Origin: Photobacterium chitinilyticum
GTDB taxonomy: Bacteria; Pseudomonadota; Gammaproteobacteria; Enterobacterales; Vibrionaceae
Assembly: GCF_004104355.1 (NCBI RefSeq)
Contig: NZ_RJLM01000001.1
Location: 476,711-540,710 of the forward strand
Direction of reading: 5' to 3'
DNA length: 64,000 bases
Shown here: positions 37,943-47,133 of the stretch, in pieces
Numbering within the stretch: the stretch's first letter is position 1
How the letters are laid out: the number at the start of each line of letters is the position of its first letter
Position numbers and translations under genes: made by a program
Notes under the pieces: model-generated
Seen by the model: only the letters and a program-made list of their open reading frames with translations
What the model was told of the DNA's origin: nothing
Databases searched by the model: none

Positions 37943-38204
37943 AATGTTTTACTCCATCGATAAGTTGTCTCGTATAGAAGTGGGTGTATTCCACGTTTAA
38001 TTGTTCAAGTTGACTCGCCATATCCGGCCAGCCACAATTTTCTAGGGCAATACAAAAACCGCATTGTGAGCTGATAGCTCTTGGAGAGGTGATCAGTTTT
38101 GGTATTAACGCTGCCTTCTTCAGTTTGCTTTCTGCTTTTAATGCCTGATGACTTGAGTTGAAGGTAATAATGTAATCAATTGAGATAGAGACTGAATCTT
38201 TCAT
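37926..38204 (-). CDS. DUF3343 protein, putative Se/S carrier-like
   Basis: A 92-aa protein with the DUF3343 (putative Se/S carrier protein-like) pattern: an N-terminal strand IDYIITFNSSHQALKAESKLKKA and a Cys-rich centre SSQCGFCIALENC. ATG 38204 is chosen, since the longer frame runs into the upstream gene. It starts 10 bp after the activator gene stop and overlaps yedF, so it is translationally tied to both. The paired cysteines suggest carriage of a chalcogen. No biochemical role is established for the family. Confidence 0.82.
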   Translation of the reverse strand: MKDSVSISIDYIITFNSSHQALKAESKLKKAALIPKLITSPRAISSQCGFCIALENCGWPDMASQLEQLNVEYTHFYTRQLIDGVKHYEKQD

Positions 38205-38214
38205 GGCGTATTCT

Positions 38215-39003
38215 CTACTGCAGGTTTTTGGTCGCAATTTGCTGACCAATGATGGCGGCCCCCAAGGATCCTGTCAGTTGCGGGTTGCTGGGTATTTCAA
38301 CCGATGGATCGCCGACCTGGACTCGAATTGCTTCAAGTACTCCTGGGTTTTGTGCGACACCACCGGTAAACACGATAGGTTCAGCGAACCCTAGCTTACG
38401 TCCCAGTGATACAACGCGCTTGGCCACTGAGCGGAATACCCCGCGCAGAATCACTTCTGGGGGTACTCCTTTGTGTAGCAAACCAATCACTTCTGATTCT
38501 GCGAAGACGGCACACATGGATGAGACCTCGCAAATTTCATCGCAGGACAAGGCGGCAGTACCGGTTTCTTCTAGTGACATGTTCAGGGTGTGGGCAACCA
38601 TTTCAATAAATTTGCCGGTTCCGGCAGCACAGCGATCATTCATCACAAAGTCGGCGACTTTTCCCTCGGCTGAAACCTGAACAACTTTGGAATCTTGGCC
38701 GCCAATATCTATGATGGTTCTAACTTGTGGGCACAAGAAGGCAACGCCTGCTGTATGGCAGATGATTTCAGAAGAGACCTTATCAGCCAGTTCGAAGTAG
38801 TTTCTGCCATAGCCCGTGGCTACTGTCATTGCGATATCTGATTGAGTGCAGTGGTTTGCTGCGAGCATTTCCAGATACAGACGCTCTGCATTGTCCCTCG
38901 GTGCTGCACCACTTAAGGTGGTAGCAGAATCGATAATATTCTGACCATCAAATATGACCACCTTTATGGTCCGAGATCCGATATCGACACCACATGTGAT
39001 CAT
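38215..39003 (-). CDS. yjiL: Acyl-CoA dehydratase activase-type ATPase (YjiL-like), reductase activator
   Basis: A 262-aa ASKHA-fold ATPase of the BadF/BcrA/HgdC group. It has the N-terminal phosphate loop GVDIGSRTIKVVIFDG, IDIGGQDSKVV, and the cysteines expected to bridge a [4Fe-4S] cluster at the dimer interface (Cys125 in NDRCAAGTGKF and Cys164 in SSMCAVFAE). Such proteins inject a low-potential electron, driven by ATP, into a partner reductase. The partner is the double-cubane protein encoded immediately upstream with a 4-bp overlap. Matches E. coli YjiL in size and context. Confidence 0.9.
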   Translation of the reverse strand: MITCGVDIGSRTIKVVIFDGQNIIDSATTLSGAAPRDNAERLYLEMLAANHCTQSDIAMTVATGYGRNYFELADKVSSEIICHTAGVAFLCPQVRTIIDIGGQDSKVVQVSAEGKVADFVMNDRCAAGTGKFIEMVAHTLNMSLEETGTAALSCDEICEVSSMCAVFAESEVIGLLHKGVPPEVILRGVFRSVAKRVVSLGRKLGFAEPIVFTGGVAQNPGVLEAIRVQVGDPSVEIPSNPQLTGSLGAAIIGQQIATKNLQ

Positions 39004-40175
39004 TGAGCTAGCTCCAGTAGCGTTTGTACCCGAACTTTTAACTGTTCTCGATCTGAGCTGGAATAATCGGTTTCCACTTTTAGATAAGCGAGGCCTAGTT
39101 CATTTCGGACGAATTCGTTGATCAAGACAGATTCAACGTTATAGGTATGGCAAGCTTGCCAAACCAGATCGATAACGGCATCGGCTTGGTAATCCCGTGC
39201 TAGTTTTCGTAATAAATCTTCTCTTCCTTTGTTTGGGGTCATGCAGGAGCAGGGAATATTAAAGTGTTTACGGGCAATGGCTTCAAGGGGATCACCTTGT
39301 TCTGATACCTCTTCATACACCCCTTTAATACCGGAGCAGGCTTCCTGAACCACGACCACGCCGCCACATTCTTCGATGATCTCAATGAGTTTTTCTGTGC
39401 CATGACCGGTAGGGCAGCCTGTGAGCAGAACACGAGGAGCATCGGCAGGTGCAGCCTGATAGCCTTGGGTCAGTCTATTTTCTGCCATGTCTAAAAAGCT
39501 TTTCATCTGCTCATGATGCTTAGAAAATCCGGCAACACGGTATCGGGTCTGAGCTATCTCATAACCTGACACTATGGCAGGTTTATGCTGACCGAGCTCT
39601 TGAATTGCGAGGATCAGGCGACGCTCTTCATTCATCGACTTAATGGCTGCTCGTAATTTCTGTTCTGTGATGTCGACTTGGAAAGTCTGTTCCAGTTTTT
39701 GTTTTAGCTCTTCAACTTCAGCCAGCCAGTGCTTGAATGCTCGATCTTTGTCTGATTTTTGGGTCAGCTCAAGTACGTGCATGTTTTTGTCACGAGACAA
39801 AATTTCATACATTTTTTTCTTGCCATCACAGGTTGTTTCGGCAACTAACAAGTCAGAATCATTGAGTAGCGGACAACCTCCGGTTAGTGCATAGCCAAAG
39901 GAGGATTTGATTAGCGGACATAAGTTAGAAGGAAGCAGGGCTTCAGCATGGCTGATGGTATTTTGACTGGTGCCGCAAAGACAAATGGGAGTGGCTCCCG
40001 CTGCCATAATCAGATCTCTGGGAGTGAATTCGCAGTAAAAACCGACGATACCCCGGCCTGCATCTTTTTGCTCAGAGACATAGCGTATTTCATCTGAAAT
40101 TGCGCTTTTAAAATAGTCTAATGGTGATGGTGCTTGTTTTTCTGGCGTGAAGCCGCCTTTGCTCGTATCTAACAT
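39000..40175 (-). CDS. yjiM: Double-cubane-cluster-type reductase (YjiM-like, 2-hydroxyacyl-CoA dehydratase family)
   Basis: A 391-aa member of the 2-hydroxyacyl-CoA dehydratase beta/YjiM family. Conserved cysteines in GIVGFYCEFTPRDLI, PICLCGTS, LLPSNLCPLIKS, LTGGCPLL, QEACSGIKG and FNIPCSCM are consistent with the [8Fe-9S] double-cubane cluster proteins that reduce small molecules at very low potential. It pairs with the ATPase activator downstream. True dehydratases have a second subunit and occur with CoA enzymes, none of which are here, so a reductase role is favoured. Physiological substrate unknown. Confidence 0.88.
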   Translation of the reverse strand: MLDTSKGGFTPEKQAPSPLDYFKSAISDEIRYVSEQKDAGRGIVGFYCEFTPRDLIMAAGATPICLCGTSQNTISHAEALLPSNLCPLIKSSFGYALTGGCPLLNDSDLLVAETTCDGKKKMYEILSRDKNMHVLELTQKSDKDRAFKHWLAEVEELKQKLEQTFQVDITEQKLRAAIKSMNEERRLILAIQELGQHKPAIVSGYEIAQTRYRVAGFSKHHEQMKSFLDMAENRLTQGYQAAPADAPRVLLTGCPTGHGTEKLIEIIEECGGVVVVQEACSGIKGVYEEVSEQGDPLEAIARKHFNIPCSCMTPNKGREDLLRKLARDYQADAVIDLVWQACHTYNVESVLINEFVRNELGLAYLKVETDYSSSDREQLKVRVQTLLELAQ

Positions 40176-40266
40176 AGCATCCCTTTGTATCTTAATGTGT
40201 TGTTATCTGATAACGGAAACCAGGCATAGGCTATTCTTAAACCTGTCGCCGATAAGCTGTACTTGA

Positions 40267-41424
40267 TTAGTGGGTATCTGAGGCCAGCTGTCTAATTGCA
40301 GCAATAACCTGTTCTATTTGTTCTGAAGTGGTAAAAGCACCGACGCTTAGCCGTATGGTGCCGCTTGGGAAGGTACCCAAGGTTTTATGTGCGGCTGGCG
40401 CGCAATGCAAGCCTGTCCGGCAGTAGATGCCGTACTCATAGGCCAGCTGTTCATCAACTTCGCCGTTATCTTTGTTGTTAATAACAAAGGAAACGACGCC
40501 GACACGTGGCTGTGTGTCATCTGGGCCATATAGAATAACTCCGGGAATTTCTCGTAGGCCTTTTAGTAATTGCCTGGTCAGTTTCTGTTCGTGTAGGGAT
40601 ACAGATTCAACAGATTTTTCCTGTAACCAACGTACTCCTGCGTTTAGGCCTGCAATCCCCGGTAAGTTTGGAGTGCCGCTTTCCAGAGCATCAGGTAAAA
40701 AATCGGGTTGAAATTCGAGTTCAGAGTTACTACCTGTGCCACCTGTGATCAATGGTGTGATGGCAGTGTCATGTAGCCGATGACCAATGATTAAGCCGCC
40801 GATCCCCATAGGCCCCAATAGGCCCTTGTGTCCGGTAAATGCCAACAAGTCGATACAGGCGCTTTCCATATCGATGGGAACAACTCCTGCGGTCTGTGCT
40901 GTATCAACCAGAAATAAGCATTGCTGCTGACGACAAAGCCGACCAATATCATCGATAGGTTGAATGGTGCCAAAGGTGTTGGATGCGTGATTGATGGCAA
41001 CCAACGTGGTTTTTGGTGTAATTGCTGCAGCAATATCTGCAACGTTGATAAGGCCTGTTTCTGGGCAGCAAGGGATAACGGTAACAATAATACCGTCTTG
41101 TTCTAACTGGCGTAGTGGTCGCATCATGGCGTTGTGTTCCATGCTGCTGACTAATACTTGATCATCCGGGCGTAGCAGGCCTTTTAATGCTAAGTTAAGA
41201 GACTCGGTAATATTGCCGGTAAATACCACTTGTGCATTTTCATCAGCGCTGAAAAAGTCGATTAGTCTTTCTCTGGCTTCAAAGGTCAGGCGGCTAGCAT
41301 CATTGGCCAATGGATGGCTGGCACGGCCTGGGTTGGCACAACCCTGGCTAATATAATGAGTCATCGCCTCAACAACCTGGGCAGGCTTGGGGTTACTGGT
41401 AGCCGCGTGATCAAGGTAAATCAT
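40267..41424 (-). CDS. Class V aminotransferase, cysteine desulfurase / selenocysteine lyase-like
   Basis: A PLP enzyme of about 385 aa starting MIYLDHAATSNPKP; the upstream open-frame extension is dropped because this is the family N-terminus. The PLP lysine is near residue 200 in FTGHKGLLGP, and a catalytic-loop cysteine lies in YCRTGLHCAP. These mark a cysteine desulfurase-like subfamily (short N-terminus) of unestablished role. It is the first gene of the operon with yjiM, yjiL, DUF3343 and yedF. A function mobilising sulfur or selenium from (seleno)cysteine for the carrier proteins encoded behind it is inferred. Confidence 0.88.
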   Translation of the reverse strand: MIYLDHAATSNPKPAQVVEAMTHYISQGCANPGRASHPLANDASRLTFEARERLIDFFSADENAQVVFTGNITESLNLALKGLLRPDDQVLVSSMEHNAMMRPLRQLEQDGIIVTVIPCCPETGLINVADIAAAITPKTTLVAINHASNTFGTIQPIDDIGRLCRQQQCLFLVDTAQTAGVVPIDMESACIDLLAFTGHKGLLGPMGIGGLIIGHRLHDTAITPLITGGTGSNSELEFQPDFLPDALESGTPNLPGIAGLNAGVRWLQEKSVESVSLHEQKLTRQLLKGLREIPGVILYGPDDTQPRVGVVSFVINNKDNGEVDEQLAYEYGIYCRTGLHCAPAAHKTLGTFPSGTIRLSVGAFTTSEQIEQVIAAIRQLASDTH

Positions 41425-41649
41425 GATTACAATATCTCTTAATACCAGGCTGTTAAATCGCCACATTTGTGGGATGCAGCCTAAAACACCTAACAGCCGG
41501 ACTATGACGGCAGGAAGTGCTACTCCTTAAGAGGTAGCGGTGCATATATTAGTATTAATGAAAATAATTACAGTGAAATGGATCGCATATGCGGGATCGT
41601 TGCAAATCAGCCTTGTGATAAGCAGAATAACAAGCGCGTAGTAATGATT

Positions 41650-41688
41650 GCTGACACAGAAGTCTGTTTAAGATCATTCTGTGTCAGC
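41650..41688. terminator. 12-bp perfect hairpin downstream of ynjE
   Basis: GCTGACACAGAA (41650-41661) pairs perfectly with TTCTGTGTCAGC (41677-41688) around a 15-nt loop. It lies about 45 bp after the ynjE stop and upstream of the desulfurase operon. No T-run is seen, so it is either a rho-independent terminator of atypical form or another RNA structure. Confidence 0.55.
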
Positions 41689-41730
41689 CAAGGATGGCAC
41701 AAGTTTGAGCTTTAAAATGAGTGGATTCGT

Positions 41731-43023
41731 CTAGCTTTGGCTTGGTGTTATTTCACCGCTTGAGCTTGGGTTGCTAGGATCACCGCTCCACTCGAACCAA
41801 CCGCCGTCGAAGACGCTGACATTCTCCCAACCCATGACGTAGGCATAGAAGAAGGTTTCCGAAGCGCGCCATCCTGTGCCGCAATAGAAGGAGACTTTTT
41901 GTGACTCGGTAATTCCCCAGTCTTTCCAGAAAGCTTCGATGATATCGGCGCTGATCATAGTGTCGTCCGGGTTACGGAAGTCTTCAAGGTGATAGGCATC
42001 CGAACCAGCGTGGCCCCATTTAGAACCGGTAATACGTCCTTTGGGTTTGATGTATTTATAGCCACTGGTATTGCCGATATATTCTTCCCAGCTGCGAATA
42101 CTAACCAGAGACTGATGCTCTGGATCATCCAGTATTGATTTGGCTTCCGGCACATCAATGATCAGCTCCGGACGCGATGGGATCGGACGGCCAAAATCGA
42201 TATGTTTACCCGCTTTGTTAAGCATCGGCTCGGTAATATAACCTGCGTTTACCCATGACTTCCAGCCGCCGTTGAGCAAGCGCACGTCATCGACACCAGC
42301 ATACATCAGGATGTTGGCGGCACGGGCTGCCGCTGTATTGTCACGACCGTACAATACAACGGTCGTATCAAATCGGATGCCGAGCTGCTTGATGGTTTCT
42401 GCAAGTTTTTGATCGTCGACTCGGTTCCACCAAGGCTCCGACTCAATCTTGTTGGTATTGAGATACAGTGCGCCCGGGATATGGGAAGCAAGATACTTGG
42501 TTGGTGGCCCCCAGGCAACTTCAACTACCTTGAAGCCTTTTTCCGGTGCATACAGAGCCTGTTCACCATCGATGATCTGTTTTAGCCACTGCGGTGTAAC
42601 AAGCTGCTCGAATCTAGCCAATCGTTCAAGTTGGCCGGAATAGTCGCTGATACTCTGCGAGACCGTTGTAATATTGTTGATGCCGATACTATCAAGCTGT
42701 TTGCTAAGGACAGTGGCTTTCTCTGGGGCGCAGTAGAGGTAGGTTGGCTTGGTTAATTCCACCCCCTTGCTTTGTAATAGGTGCTCGAGGTGCGGTGGAC
42801 GAAGCGTACTTAACCAGTCTGAGTCAAAGTTGATAGCACCAGGGAAATGTCCGCCTCGGGTTTGTGAGGCTTCAGGCCATCCGTTGTAGTTGTTGCTGGA
42901 ACGACAGTCGATCACCTGGATATCGCTAGCAGGTAGCTTGGCGAGCTCATCAAAAGTGGTTGCCATTAGCGGGGTACTTATAAGGATAGAGATAGGTACG
43001 AGTAACCGTCTGACAGAAAACAT
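41731..43023 (-). CDS. ynjE: Periplasmic three-domain rhodanese sulfurtransferase (YnjE-like)
   Basis: A 430-aa exported protein with a signal peptide ending PLMA-TT and three consecutive rhodanese folds (about 25-135, 145-280, 295-415). Only the third has a proper active-site loop, FYCGTGWRASE. Domain one has YCAPEKA and domain two GRDNTAA, lacking the nucleophile. This pattern and the length match E. coli YnjE (435 aa). It probably handles thiosulfate or persulfide sulfur in the periplasm. It lies next to the YedF operon but is separated by about 300 bp and its own hairpin. Confidence 0.88.
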   Translation of the reverse strand: MFSVRRLLVPISILISTPLMATTFDELAKLPASDIQVIDCRSSNNYNGWPEASQTRGGHFPGAINFDSDWLSTLRPPHLEHLLQSKGVELTKPTYLYCAPEKATVLSKQLDSIGINNITTVSQSISDYSGQLERLARFEQLVTPQWLKQIIDGEQALYAPEKGFKVVEVAWGPPTKYLASHIPGALYLNTNKIESEPWWNRVDDQKLAETIKQLGIRFDTTVVLYGRDNTAAARAANILMYAGVDDVRLLNGGWKSWVNAGYITEPMLNKAGKHIDFGRPIPSRPELIIDVPEAKSILDDPEHQSLVSIRSWEEYIGNTSGYKYIKPKGRITGSKWGHAGSDAYHLEDFRNPDDTMISADIIEAFWKDWGITESQKVSFYCGTGWRASETFFYAYVMGWENVSVFDGGWFEWSGDPSNPSSSGEITPSQS

Positions 43024-43100
43024 GTTAGTGACCCAGTAGTGAAGTTAGGATGGCATTATATAGTGCCATCCTGGTTCATAATTTATATAAGATCACAGAC

Positions 43101-44489
43101 CTATGCAGATGTGCGAGGTTTTCGGCTTTTGTTGCCAGTGCCTGTTGGCTTATTTTTTTGTGGCTTTCTGCCCTGAGGCTTGTTGTCATTGCTGGCGCTG
43201 TTTGTCCGGCGAGACTGCGGCTTTTTGGATGCAGTGCGGTGTCCGCTTGCACTGTCGCCTGAACGCTGGCCATCTTTGTGTTCAATTCTTGGTTTTTTCG
43301 GTTTCTTGGGCTTTTTGGCTTTTAGCGGGCGCAGTGGTTGTGACTCCGCTAGTTTGATGGCCGGTGTAAAGCCAAATACTTCCTCGCGTGGCAGAATTTG
43401 TTGCGTCAGGCGCTCAATGGCTGTCAGCTCTTTGTACTCATCGGCACAGACCAGAGAGATCGCCTGTCCTTCCGCACCTGCACGGCCGGTACGGCCAATA
43501 CGGTGAACATAATCTTCGGCAATATTCGGTAGGTCGAAATTTACAACCTGAGGCAGCTGGTCGATATCGATACCACGGGCCGCAATATCGGTCGCAACCA
43601 AAATTCGGACTTCACCGCTCTTGAAATTGGCGAGTGCCTTGGTACGCGCACCTTGGCTCTTGTTACCGTGAATTGCTGCTGACTTGATGTTACGTTCTTC
43701 AAGGAAAGCAGTAAGACGGTTGGCGCCATGTTTGGTTCTGGTAAAGACAAGTGCCTGCTTCCATTTTTTTTCTTGGATCAGTTTGGCCAGTACCGCCGGT
43801 TTCTTCTTCTTGTCAACCGGATGAATCCATTGTTTTACGGTTGGTGCTGCTGCATTTCGCGGGGTAACAGAAATTTCTACCGGATCGTTCACCAGACCTT
43901 TTGCCAACTGACGAATTTCATCAGAGAACGTGGCGGAAAACAGGAGGTTCTGGCGGTTTTTTGGCAATACAGCCAAGATCTTGCGAATATCGCGAATAAA
44001 GCCCATATCCAGCATGCGGTCAGCTTCATCAAGTACCAGTACTTCAAGCTGGTCGAACTTAATTGCTTTCTGGTTATAGAGATCCAGCAAACGGCCCGGA
44101 GTGGCAACCAGTACATCGGCACCCTGACGCATGCGCATCATCTGAGGGTTGATTTTTACGCCACCAAACACAACAGCCGAGCTAAGCGGGAGTCGCTTGG
44201 AATACGTTGCGACGTTTACTCCAACTTGCGCGGCAAGCTCGCGGGTCGGGGTAAGGATCAGAGCACGCACCTGATTGGCTCGGACTTTGGGGCCTTTCGA
44301 CAAACGCTCCAAAATAGGTAGGGTAAAACCTGCGGTTTTGCCTGTTCCTGTTTGCGCAGCCGCCATGACATCCTTGCCTTCGAGCACGGCAGGGATTGCC
44401 TGAGCTTGAATTGGCGAAGGTTTTTCATAGCCTTGATTAGCGACAGCTTCAAGGATCGGGGTACATAGGCCCAGAGAGGCAAAACTCAT
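43101..44489 (-). CDS. rhlE: RhlE-type DEAD-box RNA helicase
   Basis: A 462-aa ATP-dependent RNA helicase. All motifs are present: [11 protein letters not shown] (Q-motif start), [35 protein letters not shown] (in [10 protein letters not shown]), [11 protein letters not shown] and [10 protein letters not shown]. The C-terminal 80 residues are a basic Lys/Pro/Arg-rich tail that probably binds RNA. Length and tail match RhlE, which takes part in ribosome assembly and RNA turnover, often at low temperature. Monocistronic; the 250-bp leader up to 44736 shows no clear structure. Confidence 0.93.
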   Translation of the reverse strand: MSFASLGLCTPILEAVANQGYEKPSPIQAQAIPAVLEGKDVMAAAQTGTGKTAGFTLPILERLSKGPKVRANQVRALILTPTRELAAQVGVNVATYSKRLPLSSAVVFGGVKINPQMMRMRQGADVLVATPGRLLDLYNQKAIKFDQLEVLVLDEADRMLDMGFIRDIRKILAVLPKNRQNLLFSATFSDEIRQLAKGLVNDPVEISVTPRNAAAPTVKQWIHPVDKKKKPAVLAKLIQEKKWKQALVFTRTKHGANRLTAFLEERNIKSAAIHGNKSQGARTKALANFKSGEVRILVATDIAARGIDIDQLPQVVNFDLPNIAEDYVHRIGRTGRAGAEGQAISLVCADEYKELTAIERLTQQILPREEVFGFTPAIKLAESQPLRPLKAKKPKKPKKPRIEHKDGQRSGDSASGHRTASKKPQSRRTNSASNDNKPQGRKPQKNKPTGTGNKSRKPRTSA

Positions 44490-44736
44490 AAGATAGTCTC
44501 AGTCAAAATTATATAAATACCAATAGTGGTTAGAAGACACCTACAATCAAGCGCTTGGTCTCAGAGCAGTTTACTTTTCGTTAACTTGCGGAGAGGTTAG
44601 ATACTTATCTCGATTGGTATTGCGTGACCGGCCTCACAGAGGCAGGAAGCCGGCTAGCTTACAGCAGCTTAGGATAAAGTGCTAATAATTTGGACGACGA
44701 GACCCGCGAAGGTTGCGCGGAATAAGCATGGTTTGC

Positions 44737-45579
44737 CTATTCGGTTGTCGCTATTAAGCTTTCAAAACGTTCGTTACCTAGCAATGATTCGAAGTCTTGC
44801 TCATCTCGGGCCAGTTCTTTGAGCGAGGCACTGCCAAGGATTGCTTGTTCTAAATCAGAGATGGCCTGCTCTTCGGCACCCAGGCAGGCATAGGCGCAAG
44901 CACGTTGGTACAAGGCATGGGCATTGGAGGTATCCACTTCCAGTACCCGGTTACAGATACTCAGAGCCCAGTGGAATTCGCGAATTTCCATCGCGGCATC
45001 GGCTTTATGAGTCAATGCCTCAAGATCCCCGGGGCGGATTTTCAGGATTTCATCGTATATTTCCATTTTTTGTTCGGGGGTCTGTGAGCCTTGGGCTCTT
45101 AGCCAGAGATTGTGCACCTCGTTGATGATCTCAATCTCCTTGTTATTTTGGGCTATGATCCGTGTTTTTCGTTTCAGGTCGCGCTCGAGTAGCTGGAATT
45201 TTTTCTCATATTGTTCCGCGATATCCCGTAACTGTTGGTCGGCCATTTGTTTGGTATTTTCTTTGATTTCTTTCAGTGACTGCCAGCCAACCAGTGCGAA
45301 TAACGAAGCCGCACCCGCGATAAGGTAGAAAAAATAAGTCACAGTGACATTGGCATAGTTCATTGATTTATCGGCGACACTCAATTCACGGTCGGTGATT
45401 TCAATTGTAAGCCTACGCTCAAGATCTTGTTGGTCTGTGCGCAGAGATTTGAGTTCGTCCAGGACATAGCGTTCCATTAGTGGTTTGTCATAAAGACTCT
45501 CTTGCGAGTACTTCTCCTGCCCCCATGCAGGAAACGACAGTAAAGTCACAACAAGAGCAGATAACAGCCATTGGTACAT
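44737..45579 (-). CDS. Membrane-anchored TPR protein of unknown function
   Basis: A 280-aa protein with a signal peptide (cleavage after AWG), a short extracytoplasmic segment, one membrane helix at about 83-102 (FFYLIAGAASLFALVGW), a coiled coil at about 105-150 rich in Lys/Glu, and tetratricopeptide repeats at about 165-255 (ALTHKADAAMEIREFHWALSICNRVL region; ALYQRACAYACLGAEEQAISDLEQAI region). TPR units bind proteins, so a scaffold role is likely. No named family is recognised. It stands alone between rhlE and a small ORF. Confidence 0.78.
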   Translation of the reverse strand: MYQWLLSALVVTLLSFPAWGQEKYSQESLYDKPLMERYVLDELKSLRTDQQDLERRLTIEITDRELSVADKSMNYANVTVTYFFYLIAGAASLFALVGWQSLKEIKENTKQMADQQLRDIAEQYEKKFQLLERDLKRKTRIIAQNNKEIEIINEVHNLWLRAQGSQTPEQKMEIYDEILKIRPGDLEALTHKADAAMEIREFHWALSICNRVLEVDTSNAHALYQRACAYACLGAEEQAISDLEQAILGSASLKELARDEQDFESLLGNERFESLIATTE

Positions 45580-45768
45580 ATCTAGGTCCTATATCATTTG
45601 GTTGACGAATTACTAGCTGACTATATACCGAACAAGCCGAACAGATAAAGCGGGGAAACTTAGAGATTTGAGGTAACTGGGTATCGTTGTTTGATTGTTG
45701 GAAAAGAATTGCCATCGCTTACACTTATGGCTCTGGCAACTCTTTATTATGGGGAGGGAAGTAGGGAA

Positions 45769-45942
45769 CTAATGCTGGTGGCATTCCGATAGTTCAAAAC
45801 CACCGCTTTGCTGAACCGATGCAAGCATTGCCAGGCGCTTTGCTTCTTGTTCTTTCGCAGCAAAAGATGGGGCCGGCGCATCATCAGAAATTTCACTATC
45901 TGGTCGGTTAGAAAAGACATGTGCCTTATTAAAAATAAGCAT
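45769..45942 (-). CDS. Small hypothetical protein (57 aa)
   Basis: An unrecognised short protein starting MLIFNKAHVFSN and ending ECHQH. The start at 45942 is supported by GAGGG about 9 bases before the ATG; a longer frame from 45987 lacks such a site. The composition is hydrophilic, with a helical segment AAKEQEAKRLAMLASV. It sits at the left edge of the accessory region, upstream of the first IS remnant. Confidence 0.55.
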   Translation of the reverse strand: MLIFNKAHVFSNRPDSEISDDAPAPSFAAKEQEAKRLAMLASVQQSGGFELSECHQH

Positions 45943-46162
45943 GTAGTTATACCCTCGAACTAAATACAATTGGTTGATTAGCAACATCCTGTCGTTTGGT
46001 GGTTAAAAAAGCATCATCCTTGTTGTTATTTGTTAGGGATGAGTAAACAGGCGTAGATCACATTAATCCCAAGGTTGTAGGCGTAGAAACGGCTATTTTT
46101 TGGCTATACTCCCTTTTAGTTGTTGCTGCATTTAAAGTCGACAGCAACTGGAGGGGATCACC

Positions 46163-46376
46163 ATGCACTAAGCTCATTAATAGCCTGTCGACTTAGCTTG
46201 AAAAACTGCTTCAAGGAACTGACTCAAGTTCTCAGATCATTCGCAATTTAGAATAAAGAATAATAGATACCCCGAAATGTTCCCACTGTCATAGCTCTCT
46301 TGTTGGATGTTACGGCAAGGTAGACAATATGCAGCTATGTCGTTGTAAAAACTGTTTGAAAACATTTATTGCATAG
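46163..46376 (+). pseudogene. N-terminal remnant of an IS1595-family transposase
   Basis: A strong ribosome site (GGAGGGG) precedes an ATG, but a frameshift after two codons breaks the frame. Read one frame over, the sequence gives TKLINSLST, a stop, LEKLLQGTDSSSQIIRNLE, a stop, then IIDTPKCSHCHSSLVGCYGK and CRCKNCLKTFIA, followed by TAG. The CxxC...CxxC-x-KTF zinc ribbon is the N-terminal domain of IS1595-type transposases. The catalytic part is missing here. C-terminal pieces of the same type occur at 52.85 and 53.8 kb. Confidence 0.75.
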
Positions 46377-46539
46377 ACTGGAACACCATTGGCTTGACTC
46401 TATTAAAAAGATTAATGGGGACACTATATAAATTTATGCTTGAAAGCAAAGTATTGTGTGCTAGCTGTTAGCTTTCAAGCGTGAGGCATTATAGAAGCTG
46501 GTGAAATTCTCTTTCCTTATTCGAAACCAAGTAAGTGAG

Positions 46540-46682
46540 GGATGAGGAATATTACCGACTGATCAACGGTACACATAGATAGGCGATAATGCGTTTGAAG
46601 ACGCTATCTTAGATAGCCTTATGCACCGTGCTCACAGGCTACAGTTGAGAAGATAATCGATAAGATTAAACAGGGAATGTTG
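46540..46682 (+). pseudogene. istB: C-terminal remnant of an IS21-family IstB helper ATPase
   Basis: The frame at 46582-46648 reads GDNAFEDAILDSLMHRAHRL followed by QL, a close match to the IstB C-terminus (pattern FGD-x-x-x-x-x-AILDRLLHHAH). It is followed by a broken SIRLNREC and a stop. The sequence up to about 46790, with CACGTTCAGTGGGAATA and CTCCGGAATACGCA, resembles an IS21 right end. The upstream part and istA are absent. The interval 46377-46540 holds nothing else I can identify. Confidence 0.7.
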
Positions 46683-46799
46683 ACGGAAGATGAACACTTA
46701 AGCCAAAAATGACTCTTGATGCTGCGTTGAAAAATCAAGTGTTCACGTTCAGTGGGAATAGGTTTCAACTCTCCGGAATACGCAAGTAATGAGATAAAT

Positions 46800-47133
46800 G
46801 ACCTATTGGTAATGGCGTTGATTACATTCAAATAGTTGTCTTGATTTCAATTCACAATATTTAACATAATCGCTGTTTTTACAACAAGAGCCCGCTGGCC
46901 ATAGCATATCAAACAACCCTTTTGAAAATTCATTTGATTCTTAGTCATTATTTCATCCCCATGAAGTTACTAACAACAGTGATAGTCCGTGGGGTGAGTA
47001 TTGAGGATAATCAATTTTTTTATGTGATGTACAAAAAAGTATTGATCAATGTCACGTTTATAGTATTATTGTGAAAATACCGTCCCGGTTGGAACTGTTT
47101 TTTCTGAAATTATTTTGTGTGGGAGTGTTAAGT
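46800..47133. other. AT-rich promoter region of the pilin-like operon
   Basis: No gene is visible. This stretch separates the IS21 remnant from the first gene of the secreted-protein operon and presumably carries its promoter; an A/T-rich TATAGTATTAT lies near 47060 and could be a -10 region, but no matching -35 stands out. An open-frame extension from 47071 (GTG) is not used because 47134 has the better ribosome site. Confidence 0.45.

Noticed and set aside
46122-46194. Competing hairpins around a strong ribosome site (GTTGCTG/CAGCAAC versus AAGTCGACAG/CTGTCGACTT) followed by ATG-CAC-TAA, looking like a riboswitch with a leader peptide.
   Set aside because: Reading the next frame shows an IS1595 transposase N-terminus starting exactly here, so the structure belongs to the 5' part of a dead IS; no downstream gene remains for it to control.
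46619-46831. 70-aa open frame on the minus strand.
   Set aside because: It is antisense to the IstB remnant and IS21 end and has no ribosome site or recognisable protein.
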